Shown here: in pieces, positions 25,849 to 34,339 of the stretch
How positions within the stretch are numbered: the first letter of the stretch is position 1
Layout: every line of letters starts with the position of its first letter
DNA from: Anaerohalosphaeraceae bacterium
GTDB taxonomy: Bacteria > Planctomycetota > Phycisphaerae > Sedimentisphaerales > Anaerohalosphaeraceae
Reading direction: 5' to 3'
Assembly: GCA_037479115.1 (NCBI GenBank)
Contig: JBBFLK010000007.1
Coordinates: forward strand, 62,001-126,000
DNA length: 64,000 bases
Notes under the pieces: generated by a model
What the model saw: the letters and a program-made list of their open reading frames with translations, nothing else
Told to the model about the DNA's origin: nothing
The model's database searches: none
Translations under genes and position numbers: made by a program

Positions 25849-27300
25849 TCAATAGCGGTAATGCTCGGGTTTGAACGGCCCTTCCACCGGCACTCCCAGA
25901 TAGGCGGCCTGTTTGGGCGTCAGTTTGGTAATCTTGCCGCCGAGGGCCTCGACGTGAAGCCGCGCCACCTCTTCATCCAGCTTCTTGGGCAGTGTATATA
26001 CGCCGGGCTTAAGATTCTCTGTTGCCAGCATAATCTGGGCCAGGCACTGATTGGTGAAACTGTTGCTCATTACAAAACTCGGATGGCCGGCCGCACAGCC
26101 GAGATTCACCAAACGCCCCTCCGCCAGCACAATTATTGAGCGCCCGCTTTCGAGGGTCCATTTGTCCACCTGCGGCTTGATCGTCTGCTTTTTGCACTTG
26201 GGGTTGTTCTCCAGATAACTCATCTGGATTTCACTGTCGAAGTGGCCGATATTGCAGACAATCGCCTCATCCTTCATCCGTTCCATATGAGCGCCGGTAA
26301 TCACATCACAGCAGCCGGTCGCCGTCACGAAGATATCGCCGATTGGGGCGGCCTCCTCCATTGTCGTGACCTCGTAGCCCTCCATCATCGCCTGCAGGGC
26401 GCAAATCGGGTCAATTTCCGTAATCAGCACACGGGCCCCGAAGCCCCGCATGGACTGGGCGCATCCCTTGCCGACATCGCCGTAGCCGCAGACGACAACC
26501 ACTTTGCCGGCTACCATCACGCCGGTAGCCCGCTTAATGCCGTCCGCCAGCGATTCCCGGCAGCCGTACAGGTTGTCAAACTTGGACTTCGTGACCGAGT
26601 CGTTTACGTTAATCGCCGCAAACGGCAAATCGCCCGCCGCCTGCAGCTGATAAAGCCGATGGACCCCCGTCGTGGTTTCCTCGGAAACCCCTCGAAGATT
26701 GGCGGCAATCTGCGTCCATTTGGTTGGATTTTGCGAATAGGAGGCCGCCAGCCGGTCCATGATGATGCTGAATTCCTTGTTGTCGTAGGTGCGTTCGAGC
26801 AAAGAAGGGTCTTTTTCCACCCGCATACCCTGTATGACCATCAATGTAGCGTCGCCGCCGTCATCGACAATCATGTCCGGCCCCCCGCCGTCCGGCCAGG
26901 TAAGGGCCTGTTCCGTACACCACCAGTAATCCTCCAGCGTCTCGCCCTTCCAGGCGAAGACTGCCGTGCGGCCAGCTTTGGCGATGGCTGCGGCGGCATG
27001 GTCCTGCGTAGAGAAAATATTGCAGGAAGCCCACCGGACCTTCGCCCCCAAAATCTCCAGCGTCTCAATCAGCATCGCTGTCTGGATTGTCATATGAAGG
27101 CTGCCGGTGACTTTCAGGCCTTTGAGGGGCTGACTGGGACCGTATTTCCTCCGGATAGCCATCAGACCCGGCATTTCCTTTTCGGCCAGTTTCATCTCCC
27201 GCCTTCCTAAATCCGCCAGCGAGATATCCGCCACCTGATACGGCAGAGTCAAATCCACCGGACGAACCTTTTTGCGTTTTGTATTTTGAATCGTATCCAT
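25849..27300 (-). CDS. ahcY: S-adenosylhomocysteinase
   Basis: A 483-residue NAD-dependent enzyme hydrolysing S-adenosylhomocysteine to adenosine and homocysteine, which clears the product of methyltransferases. The substrate region has [22 protein letters not shown] and [10 protein letters not shown]. The NAD region has [20 protein letters not shown], and [20 protein letters not shown] precedes it. The C-terminal PFKPEHYRY is the conserved NAD-contacting tail. AAGGAAGGTCA sits directly before the ATG. It is the first gene of the ahcY-archease-rtcB operon and has its own promoter. Confidence 0.98.
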   Translation of the reverse strand: MDTIQNTKRKKVRPVDLTLPYQVADISLADLGRREMKLAEKEMPGLMAIRRKYGPSQPLKGLKVTGSLHMTIQTAMLIETLEILGAKVRWASCNIFSTQDHAAAAIAKAGRTAVFAWKGETLEDYWWCTEQALTWPDGGGPDMIVDDGGDATLMVIQGMRVEKDPSLLERTYDNKEFSIIMDRLAASYSQNPTKWTQIAANLRGVSEETTTGVHRLYQLQAAGDLPFAAINVNDSVTKSKFDNLYGCRESLADGIKRATGVMVAGKVVVVCGYGDVGKGCAQSMRGFGARVLITEIDPICALQAMMEGYEVTTMEEAAPIGDIFVTATGCCDVITGAHMERMKDEAIVCNIGHFDSEIQMSYLENNPKCKKQTIKPQVDKWTLESGRSIIVLAEGRLVNLGCAAGHPSFVMSNSFTNQCLAQIMLATENLKPGVYTLPKKLDEEVARLHVEALGGKITKLTPKQAAYLGVPVEGPFKPEHYRY

Positions 27301-27333
27301 TGACCTTCCTTTCTTTTTCGGATTTTGCCTTCG

Positions 27334-27362
27334 ATATTAGTTTATTTCCCGCTCCTTTTCAA
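27334..27362 (-). promoter_or_regulatory. Promoter of ahcY
   Basis: On the minus strand, TTGAAA (27357-27362), a 17-bp spacer and TAATAT (27334-27339). The leader to the ATG is only about 30 nt, so there is no room for an SAH riboswitch. Confidence 0.65.
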
Positions 27363-27464
27363 CATCAATAGAAAGGAACTATGCGACATACCCTGTCTAT
27401 ATTATGTTTTTTTGCAAAATTTTTGCCAAGATTGCCCCCGCCGCGTATATTTGCAAAAGAGGAC

Positions 27465-27492
27465 TTTACATACGTCTAAAAAATGATATATA
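27465..27492 (+). promoter_or_regulatory. Likely promoter of greA
   Basis: TTTACA (27465-27470), a 16-bp spacer and TATATA (27487-27492), 43 bp before the ATG. Two copies of TTTGCAAAA (27411-27419 and 27450-27458) lie just upstream and could be protein-binding sites. Confidence 0.5.
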
Positions 27493-27534
27493 TCTGAAGC
27501 CGTTTTCAAAGAGTTTTTTTAAGGAAAGACGATT

Positions 27535-28017
27535 ATGCCGGATATTATGCCCATTTCCTTAACAGGATATGAGAAACTCAGGGAAGAACTCCGCAATCTG
27601 GAGCAGGAGGCCGTAGAGGTCCGACAGCGCGTCGCAGAGGCACGAGCTCAGGGGGATCTGCGTGAAAATGGAGAATACATTTACGGCCGTCAGCAGCTGG
27701 GTTTTATCGAAGGCCGTATGGCAGAAATCCGGGGAAAGCTAAACTTTTCTAAAGCGATTGACTGTACCCAGATTCCCACAGAGCATGCGGGCTTCGGCAC
27801 AATTGTCAAAGTCAAAGACCTCGATACAGGGAAAATTCACATTTATCATCTCCTGGGCCCCTATGATTCGGACCTGACAGACGACAGTATTTCCATCCTT
27901 TCTCCTGTTGGTCAGGCATTAAACGGCAGCACAGTCGGAAGCCGAATAACCGTTCAGGTGCCTCGCGGAGAACTTCATCTGGAAGTGCTCGACATCCAAA
28001 AATCTCCCATTCAATAA
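27535..28017 (+). CDS. greA: Transcription elongation factor GreA
   Basis: A 160-residue GreA that rescues backtracked RNA polymerase by stimulating transcript cleavage. The N-terminal coiled coil (about 8-80) carries the acidic tip ARAQGDLRENGEYIYG, with the Asp and Glu required for cleavage. The C-terminal FKBP-like domain contains GTIVKVKDLDTG and ISILSPVGQALNGSTVG. AAGGAA precedes the ATG. It is a single gene of standard length. Confidence 0.95.
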   Translation: MPDIMPISLTGYEKLREELRNLEQEAVEVRQRVAEARAQGDLRENGEYIYGRQQLGFIEGRMAEIRGKLNFSKAIDCTQIPTEHAGFGTIVKVKDLDTGKIHIYHLLGPYDSDLTDDSISILSPVGQALNGSTVGSRITVQVPRGELHLEVLDIQKSPIQ

Positions 28018-28240
28018 GACCTGCTGCAGCAATCCCCGCTGATTATCTGAATGGAATCAGCCGATACGTTCAAGGAATGCTTTTGCTTTAACACACAAAA
28101 AGACATAACAGGTCCTATATGTTTTGTTGTCACAAATAGAAGCCGACTTTGTTTTTCTTTTACTTTTTTTACCAAATTGCCTCTGCAGAGATATATGCCT
28201 AAGAAAAATAAGGACAAGAACCCTAAATATAGGATTATAA
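28018..28240. other. Intergenic region before the ECF sigma gene
   Basis: 223 bases without a convincing gene. GCTGATT and AATCAGC (28038-28061) form a 7-bp hairpin after greA but lack a T run. The AT-rich part at 28140-28240 presumably holds the sigma-gene promoter. AGGA lies nine bases before that ATG. A minus-strand frame across this region has no supporting features. Confidence 0.4.
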
Positions 28241-28774
28241 ATGTCCGCAATTGAAAATGAACGCGTAAAGATTTTTCTGAATCTTTACTCCACATACCAG
28301 CATCGGATTTATGGATTTATTATGTCCATTGTCGGGGATTGGGATCAGGCGGACGATATCCTTCAGGAAACCATGAGTGTGCTGTGGAATAAGTTTGAAC
28401 AATACACTCCGGGAACAGATTTTCTGTCCTGGGCTCTGAAAGTCGCCCACTTCCAGGTGCTTTCGCATATCAAAAAGCAAAAGATTCAAAACAAGTATTT
28501 CAGCCGCAAGACCATCGAAAACATCAGCGAAATTGCCGCTTCTTTGTCGGGCGATACGGATGAATCTCTCAAGGCCCTTCGTCAGTGCATCAAAAAAATG
28601 TCGGAGCGCAGCCGGCAGCTTCTGGCTTTGCGTTATGAAGACGGCGCAACCATCCAGAAGATTGCCCAGCGGATTCAGGAAAGCGTCAACAGTCTCTACA
28701 AGGAATACCAGCGGATTCACCAACAGCTCTTTCAGTGCATCCGCAGGCAGATGGGGTGGGACGCTGAACGATGA
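28241..28774 (+). CDS. ECF-type RNA polymerase sigma factor
   Basis: A 177-residue sigma-70 family factor of the extracytoplasmic-function group, close to the planctomycete/verrucomicrobial subfamily. Region sigma-2 spans about 12-80 (GDWDQADDILQETMSVLWN, then SWALKVAHFQVLSHI). Region sigma-4 spans about 110-168 (LLALRYEDGATIQKIAQRIQ, a helix-turn-helix). Its stop overlaps the start of the FecR-type gene by four bases (ATGA), so the two are translationally coupled. The expected target is the downstream pectin locus, although no ECF promoter motif was identified. Confidence 0.9.
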   Translation: MSAIENERVKIFLNLYSTYQHRIYGFIMSIVGDWDQADDILQETMSVLWNKFEQYTPGTDFLSWALKVAHFQVLSHIKKQKIQNKYFSRKTIENISEIAASLSGDTDESLKALRQCIKKMSERSRQLLALRYEDGATIQKIAQRIQESVNSLYKEYQRIHQQLFQCIRRQMGWDAER

Positions 28775-31059
28775 AAAACGCTCGAGATATCCAGAGAATG
28801 TTTGAACTGCTGGACGCCGTCCGGGAAGGCACAATCCGTCCCGAAGAAGTGGAGGAATTGGACCGCATTTTAGCCGAGGACAAAAAGGCCTGCCGGTTCT
28901 ACTACGAGTATTTCAATATGTGTGCCCTTCTGCGAAGCGGCAAGGCCTTTGAACCGAACTTGTCCGGACTGCCGCAAGCGGGCGATTCCCTGCACAATAT
29001 GGCTTTTTGGAAGGCCATGGCCCGCGAAGAGGAAACGGCCCCGGGCATTGAACGGCCCGCCGAACCGAAAGAAACTATTGAACCCCAACCGAAAACAGGA
29101 CCAGGCCGGATTCCCGTCCGGGTCAGTCGCTTCTCTATCATCTCCCTGGCGCTGTCGGCCGCCGCTCTGTTTTTTCTGATTGGATATGCGCACATTGTTT
29201 CTCTGAAACGCGGCATTGAAGTCGCCACATTAACAGACAGTATCAAGGCGGTCTGGGCAGATCCGACTCTGTCGCTTCGCAATTCTTCCCGGCTGTCCAC
29301 GCATCAGCGTCTGGTTTTGTCCAAAGGAATCGCTGCCCTGAAAACAGACCAGGGTGTCTCACTGACTATTGAGGGGCCGGCGGAATTTGAGATGAAATCA
29401 GGCCATGAGATTCTGCTGACCTACGGGCGGCTTTATGTGCAGGTCTCTGCAGAAGGGATTGGCTTTACGGTCGAGACGCCGACAGCCAAAATGATTGATT
29501 TGGGTACGGAGTTCGGCGTGCAGGCAGACCTGAACGGTTCTTCCGAACTGCATGTGATGAAAGGAGCGGTCCATCTGTTTGCCGGTCCGAAAGGCAAACC
29601 CCACATCAGCCTGATTGTTCAGGAAAACAACGCCGTTCGATACAATAACCAAACCTTTGAAATTTCAGAAATTCGTCTCGAAAAATACAGGTTTGTCCGC
29701 TCGGTTGATTCCAAGAACCAGACCGTCTGGCGGGGGCAATCTTATATCTGCCTGGCGGATATTGTAGGCGGAGGGAACGGCGGCGGCAGCGGAAAACGCA
29801 ATCAGGCAATCGCCTGGGACGGACAAGGCCTCCTGGATGCCAGCCGGCTGAAACCATCTGGTCAAAGCCTTCGGTCCTATATTCCCGTTCGCTTCAGTCC
29901 TTACATCGACGGAATTTTCATTCCGGCCAGTCAGGGGGAACCGACCCCTCTTCGCTCCGAAAGTTCGGAACTGAATCTGGATGCGTTTCTGAAAGAAGAC
30001 ACCAACGGTCTGGTTACCCTGTTGGTGATGAAGAAGGATTCGGATGATGCCTCTATCTATTGGTTCTTCTCCAAAGAAGGAGCCCAGGGAGATCCGTCAA
30101 AAATGCCTTCCTTGTATTTCCCGCGGGGCCGGAACGGTCAGCCGGTTTTTGTAACAACAGCAGAGGGGGACGGGGCCGACACCTATTTGACGAATGATGT
30201 GATGAATCGGACCTGGCGCCGGTACGGCAGCTCCCATTTTCTGCACTGCCGGTATATTCAGGACCAGCGGGTTCGCATGATTTTGCTGCGGTTTGATATT
30301 CGCCAGGTAGAGGATGTAACAGGAGCTGTTTTCAACCTTTGTCTGGACAGCGGAAACCGCAAACGAAGTCTGTCGGTTTACGGCCTGCGGGACGGTCCGG
30401 AAGACTTCTGGGATGAGAATGAGACGGATTACCGCACAGCGCCCGGGTTCAAGAACGCCCCCTTCGGACGGTTTGAACTGAATGAGACGGTCTGGAGAGA
30501 ACTGGGCATTTTCCGTGTTGTGGACAACCGGGCTTCCCGCAGGCCGATTCCGATTGTTTCGGACGGTTCGATTCAGTGGGCTGCGAAGGAATCGCAAAGC
30601 CGGACGAATTTTGCCATAACAAATGCGGAAGAAATCCCCGACCCGCTTTCCCCGGAGCGGTTTGTGCGTCTTCAGCTCGGCGGTCAGGTTTGCGGGGCCG
30701 ACAATCCGGCGATTCTGATGCACGCCAATGCCGGAATTACGTTCGACCTGAACACTCTGCGAGCCGAATACGGACGCCTGAAATCCTTCACAGCTCTGTG
30801 CGGCCTGTCGCCGGTTGGTCCCCAAGAAAGCCGAACCAGCATTCCCAGGGCCGCTTTTTCTGTTCTTCTGGACGGACAGGAGGTCTTTGCCGCTGAAGAT
30901 ATGACACCGGATGATGCCCCCAAACCGATTCATATCTCCCTGCCGCCGACGTGCCGCTATCTGACCCTGATTGCTGCGGAGGGCTCTGATGATTCCATCG
31001 ACAATGACTTGTGCCTGTTTGTTAAACCCAGAATTCATCTGGAGGGAGCAGCGAACTGA
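28771..31059 (+). CDS. FecR-type membrane regulator with a DNRLRE module inserted in an NPCBM-like domain
   Basis: A 762-residue putative anti-sigma or signal transducer paired with the ECF factor. A short cytoplasmic helical region (about 1-60) is followed by a Pro/Glu linker, one membrane helix (120-142, FSIISLALSAAALFFLIGY) and a FecR domain (about 160-277, FTVETPTAKMIDLGTEFGVQ). An NPCBM-like domain common in planctomycete FecR proteins begins near 325 (YICLADIVGGGNGGGSG, then YIDGIFIP) and resumes near 631-759 (RLQLGGQVCG, ILMHANAGITFDL, RYLTLIAAEGSDDS). Between them lies about 210 residues resembling the DNRLRE/CBM96-like modules of the next genes. The segment order is reversed: the C-terminal part (398-452, ELNLDAFLKEDTNGLVTLLV) precedes the N-terminal part (458-600, VTTAEGDGADTY). 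The outer region may sense pectic glycans. Confidence 0.85.
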   Translation: MKNARDIQRMFELLDAVREGTIRPEEVEELDRILAEDKKACRFYYEYFNMCALLRSGKAFEPNLSGLPQAGDSLHNMAFWKAMAREEETAPGIERPAEPKETIEPQPKTGPGRIPVRVSRFSIISLALSAAALFFLIGYAHIVSLKRGIEVATLTDSIKAVWADPTLSLRNSSRLSTHQRLVLSKGIAALKTDQGVSLTIEGPAEFEMKSGHEILLTYGRLYVQVSAEGIGFTVETPTAKMIDLGTEFGVQADLNGSSELHVMKGAVHLFAGPKGKPHISLIVQENNAVRYNNQTFEISEIRLEKYRFVRSVDSKNQTVWRGQSYICLADIVGGGNGGGSGKRNQAIAWDGQGLLDASRLKPSGQSLRSYIPVRFSPYIDGIFIPASQGEPTPLRSESSELNLDAFLKEDTNGLVTLLVMKKDSDDASIYWFFSKEGAQGDPSKMPSLYFPRGRNGQPVFVTTAEGDGADTYLTNDVMNRTWRRYGSSHFLHCRYIQDQRVRMILLRFDIRQVEDVTGAVFNLCLDSGNRKRSLSVYGLRDGPEDFWDENETDYRTAPGFKNAPFGRFELNETVWRELGIFRVVDNRASRRPIPIVSDGSIQWAAKESQSRTNFAITNAEEIPDPLSPERFVRLQLGGQVCGADNPAILMHANAGITFDLNTLRAEYGRLKSFTALCGLSPVGPQESRTSIPRAAFSVLLDGQEVFAAEDMTPDDAPKPIHISLPPTCRYLTLIAAEGSDDSIDNDLCLFVKPRIHLEGAAN

Positions 31060-31141
31060 CGACAAAAAGACCTGATAAGCGTGAAGCTCGGAATGAAAAA
31101 AATGTTTTATTCATCGCAAACTTTTTTTGGAGGATTTTTTT

Positions 31142-32548
31142 ATGAGAACAGCATGGGTGATTGTTTTGTTGTGTCTGGCCGGGCTTGCCCGGGCGGAAAT
31201 GATTGTTTCCACAGCGGATGGAAACGGTGCGGATACGTTTGTGGGCAATGACAGCAACAAGGGCCCCAACAATAACTACGGTGCAAGTACCACAATGGAC
31301 ATCCGTAATTATACCAATGTACGTGCTCACATTGGATATGTGCGGTTCGATATTACAAGCATCGGCGGTGTGGACCCGACAGGGGCTCGTCTGGAACTGT
31401 TTCTTACACAGGCTCAGAACACTCGAACCTGGAACATTTACGGAGTTAAGGACGGTCCGAACGATTTCTGGAATGAGATGACGATTACGTACAACAACAG
31501 CCCGTGGATGCTTCCGGCCAGTGCCGGCAATTTTGCTTTGGATGAAACCAAAGTGGTCTTTTTGGGAACGATGTCCGTGCCGGCCGGAGGCAACATGCTC
31601 CGCACCTCCGATCCAGCTTCTCTGGATTTGGCTTCTTTCATCAAACAGGACACTAACAATCTGATTACGCTGATTCTCATTGGTCCGGCGGACGGCAGCG
31701 GGACTCAGTATTATGTCCTGACAAAAGAAGGACAGGCCGACTCAACGGACCCGACGTTTGTGGCACCGCGGCTGGTTTTGCCCGCTGAGCCCAATCCGTT
31801 CTGGGCATCCAATCCGAACCCCGCGATGAATCAGGTGGTTTCCACCAATCTGAACCAGCTGTGCTGGAGCAATCCGGAGCCCAATTTGCCGGGCGGCATC
31901 ATCACCTGCGATGTCTATTTCGGCACGCGGGAGCCCAATCGTCTGGCGCCGAATTATGATTTGGAATATACACTGGCCGTCAATACGACAAACACCTGTG
32001 TTTCGCTGCCGGGCAGTCTGGCTCAGTTTACACGCTATTACTGGGTCGTGGACGTGCGTGATTCTTCTCAGCCGGGCGTTCTCCATCGCGGCCGGGTCTG
32101 GTCGTTTAATACGTTCAACATCGGACCTTCTGTGAACGCCGGTCCTGATCAATATATCTGGCTGGGCCATCTTGGTGACCCGGCTACGGCCACGGTGTTC
32201 ATCAATGCCACGGCGACGGATGACGGTCTGCCGGAACCGCTGACTTATTTGTGGGAACAGCTGAGCGGCCCGACCGTAACCATCAGCCCCAATGATGTCG
32301 AAGATATCACTGTGGTCTTTACCGAGGCGGGTGACTATACATTCCGTCTGACCGTCAGCGATGGGGCGGAGTCCAACTCGGATTCTGTACGGGTTTTTGT
32401 TGGAACGGATGCCTGCGCAGCGGCCAAAGCCGTGCCTGGATTTGCCGCAAACCGGATGGACTTTAATTCTGACTGTCTGGTGAATCTGGCTGATCTGGCG
32501 ACCTTTGCCGCTCAGTGGATGGACTGCCGAAGCTTGTCCTGTCCGTAA
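31142..32548 (+). CDS. Secreted DNRLRE-domain protein with Fn3-like, PKD-like and dockerin-like domains
   Basis: A 468-residue exported protein with no recognised catalytic domain. Signal peptide about 1-18 (AWVIVLLCLAGLARA). A DNRLRE/CBM96-like beta-sandwich follows at about 20-215 (STADGNGADTFVGNDSNKGP, RTWNIYGVKDGPNDFWNEM). Next come an Fn3-like domain at about 218-325, a PKD-like domain at 326-423 (LTYLWEQLSGPTVTISP) and a C-terminal dockerin-like EF-hand (DFNSDCLVNLADLATFAAQW). The ATG at 31142 has GGAGG eight bases upstream; the frame also opens at a TTG at 31127. It is probably a glycan-binding component of the pectin locus. Confidence 0.82.
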   Translation: MRTAWVIVLLCLAGLARAEMIVSTADGNGADTFVGNDSNKGPNNNYGASTTMDIRNYTNVRAHIGYVRFDITSIGGVDPTGARLELFLTQAQNTRTWNIYGVKDGPNDFWNEMTITYNNSPWMLPASAGNFALDETKVVFLGTMSVPAGGNMLRTSDPASLDLASFIKQDTNNLITLILIGPADGSGTQYYVLTKEGQADSTDPTFVAPRLVLPAEPNPFWASNPNPAMNQVVSTNLNQLCWSNPEPNLPGGIITCDVYFGTREPNRLAPNYDLEYTLAVNTTNTCVSLPGSLAQFTRYYWVVDVRDSSQPGVLHRGRVWSFNTFNIGPSVNAGPDQYIWLGHLGDPATATVFINATATDDGLPEPLTYLWEQLSGPTVTISPNDVEDITVVFTEAGDYTFRLTVSDGAESNSDSVRVFVGTDACAAAKAVPGFAANRMDFNSDCLVNLADLATFAAQWMDCRSLSCP

Positions 32549-32563
32549 GAGAGCCGATTGTTC

Positions 32564-32589
32564 GGCGGGCGGAAGCAATTCCGCCCGCC
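32564..32589 (+). terminator. Stable intercistronic hairpin (GNRA loop) before the PEP-CTERM gene
   Basis: A perfect 11-bp GC-rich stem GGCGGGCGGAA/TTCCGCCCGCC is closed by a GCAA tetraloop and begins 15 bases after the upstream stop. TTTGAAAAAACTTTTTTT follows, so it may be a partial terminator, a processing barrier or both. Confidence 0.65.
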
Positions 32590-32622
32590 TTTGAAAAAAC
32601 TTTTTTTCAGGAGGTTGGAAAG

Positions 32623-33339
32623 ATGAAAAGAGTATTTCTGATTATGCTGACGGTGCTGTGGGTGTCTGCGGCCCAGGGCATTTTGATCACAACCGCAGAT
32701 GGCAACGGAGCTGATACCTTTGTGGGCAATGACAGCAACAAAGGCCCAAACAGCAACTATGGTGCAAGCGCTACCCTGGATATCCGCAACAATCCAGGAG
32801 TACGGGCTCACATCGGGTATATCCGGTTTGACCTGACCGGCGTCAGCGGCGATTTCAGCGGGGCTCAGCTTCAGTTTTATGTAACGCAGGGCGGAGCAAC
32901 CCGAACCTGGAACATTTACGGCTTAATCGACGGTGTGGATGATTTTTGGGGCGAAATGAGCATAACATACAATACAGCCCCCGGAATGATTCCGACGGAC
33001 CCGCAGGCCAATGGTACGTACATCATCGACGAGACCAAACTGACCCTGCTTGGAACAGTTCTTGTTCCGAATACACAGCCGGTTCTGGTGACCTCCAGCA
33101 CAGCAAGTCTGAATCTGGATTCTTTTCTGGCCGCCGATAGAAACAAACTGGTTACCTTTGTGCTGATTCCCACAGGAGGAGACCGGCAGTTTTATGTTGC
33201 GGCCAAAGAAGGGCTTGCCTCCAACCCGACCTGGTCAGCCCCGACGCTGATTCTGCCGAATGCTGTGCCGGAACCTGCCTCGCTGATGCTGCTGGCAGTC
33301 GGCAGCCTGGCGAGTCGTTTCAGAAAACAAAAACGGTAG
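32623..33339 (+). CDS. Secreted DNRLRE-domain protein with PEP-CTERM tail
   Basis: A 238-residue exported protein made of little more than one DNRLRE/CBM96-like module (about 18-212; TTADGNGADTFVGNDSNKGP, RTWNIYGLIDGVDDFWGEM) after a signal peptide (MKRVFLIMLTVLWVSAAQG). It ends in a PEP-CTERM sorting signal: VPEP, then hydrophobic ASLMLLAVGSLASRF, then basic RKQKR. The protein is therefore predicted to be processed by an exosortase and retained at the surface. AGGAGG lies about nine bases before the ATG at 32623; the frame extends further upstream without support. It is flanked by two strong RNA hairpins. It is likely a surface glycan-binding protein with no enzyme domain. Confidence 0.85.
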   Translation: MKRVFLIMLTVLWVSAAQGILITTADGNGADTFVGNDSNKGPNSNYGASATLDIRNNPGVRAHIGYIRFDLTGVSGDFSGAQLQFYVTQGGATRTWNIYGLIDGVDDFWGEMSITYNTAPGMIPTDPQANGTYIIDETKLTLLGTVLVPNTQPVLVTSSTASLNLDSFLAADRNKLVTFVLIPTGGDRQFYVAAKEGLASNPTWSAPTLILPNAVPEPASLMLLAVGSLASRFRKQKR

Positions 33340-33350
33340 GCGTGTTCACA

Positions 33351-33388
33351 GGGCATTTGCAGACATCAGGGAAGGTCTGCAAATGCCC
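33351..33388 (+). terminator. Long intercistronic hairpin after the PEP-CTERM gene
   Basis: A perfect 14-bp stem GGGCATTTGCAGAC/GTCTGCAAATGCCC with a 10-nt loop lies 12 bases after the stop. Only a short, broken T run follows (TTCTAT), so it could act as an attenuator or 3'-end stabiliser as well as a terminator. Confidence 0.65.
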
Positions 33389-33424
33389 TTCTATAGCCGC
33401 AACCTTCTTTCAAGGAGTGAAACG

Positions 33425-34276
33425 ATGCGAAAAAGCGGGTTTACGCTGATTGAACTGCTGGTGGTAATTGCCATCATAGGGCTGCTTCTGACGATTGTTA
33501 TGCCCGGTCTGAATCTGGCCAAAAAGAAAGCGGCTTCAGCAGTCTGCTTCAGCAATCTGCGGCAGATGTCCACCGGCTGGTTTATGTATCAGGACGAGAA
33601 CGGCGGCAGGATTATGAGCTGCCGGATGGAAAATGTCGGGACTCAGACGGTCTGTCAGCAGGGCTGGATTGGTCAGCCGCATCGGGAAACTGATGCCACA
33701 AGCTCCTCTCTGTCGATGACGCAGACGGCCCCGCCGGTCACCGATGAAGATGAAATCCGGGGTCTTCAGAAAGGAAAACTGTTTCCTTATCTGGGCACCC
33801 CTGAGGTGTATCACTGCCCGGCAGACAAACTGCGCAAAGGATGCGACGGCACACCGCTGTATGTGAGTTATGCGATGCCCTATTGTCTGAACAACGGCAG
33901 CAGCAATTCCATCAAAAAGATGGGGGAAATCAATCCGCCCAGCAAACGGTTTGTGTTTGTAGAAATCGGTACGTACGGGTCTCGAAACTGGTCCTGGAAC
34001 GGGTGGTGGTCGCTGGCAGCGCCCGGCAGCACCTCTGAGCCGTGGGGGCTGCACGACCCGCTGGCCGTCAGCCATGGAAACAGCGCCGTATTCGGCTTCG
34101 CAGACGGCCATTCAGAAATTCGCAAGTGGAAGGACACGATTGTGCTGGAGCACTATGCCAAAGGGGCGAATATGAAGCCCGGGGAACTCTATGGAGTGAC
34201 CTATCCGCCGGCCGGAACGCGCAGTGAAGATATTGAGTGGCTGTCCACCGGCTGGGCGCTGCGCCCGAGACGATAA
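33425..34276 (+). CDS. Prepilin-like protein with C-terminal H-X9-DG motif
   Basis: A 283-residue pseudopilin-type protein. The class III signal is MRKSGFTLIELLVVIAIIGL, with Gly5/Phe6 as the expected prepilin peptidase site and Glu10 in the usual place. The globular part contains FSNLRQMSTGWFMYQDENGG and a YHCPAD element. Near the end is HGNSAVFGFADGH, the H-X9-DG motif of planctomycete/verrucomicrobial processing-associated prepilins. AAGGAGTG lies upstream of the ATG at 33425. It sits inside the pectin locus, away from the secretion operon at 42.6-52 kb, and is probably a locus-specific pseudopilin. Confidence 0.88.
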   Translation: MRKSGFTLIELLVVIAIIGLLLTIVMPGLNLAKKKAASAVCFSNLRQMSTGWFMYQDENGGRIMSCRMENVGTQTVCQQGWIGQPHRETDATSSSLSMTQTAPPVTDEDEIRGLQKGKLFPYLGTPEVYHCPADKLRKGCDGTPLYVSYAMPYCLNNGSSNSIKKMGEINPPSKRFVFVEIGTYGSRNWSWNGWWSLAAPGSTSEPWGLHDPLAVSHGNSAVFGFADGHSEIRKWKDTIVLEHYAKGANMKPGELYGVTYPPAGTRSEDIEWLSTGWALRPRR

Positions 34277-34339
34277 GGTCTCTTTTCCGGGGAAAAATTC
34301 CGACAGCATCCGCGGCCCCAACAGCAAAGGGAGTATCAA

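Noticed and set aside
24173-25855. Plus-strand frame of 560 codons opposite rtcB and archease
   Set aside because: It is antisense to two well-conserved genes, shows no domain and crosses a gene boundary.
27300-27340. SAH riboswitch upstream of ahcY
   Set aside because: The promoter leaves a leader of only about 30 nt, too short for the known SAH riboswitch fold.
28011-28295. Minus-strand frame of 94 codons in the greA-sigma factor gap
   Set aside because: It overlaps the start of the ECF sigma gene, has no ribosome site and no recognisable composition or motif.
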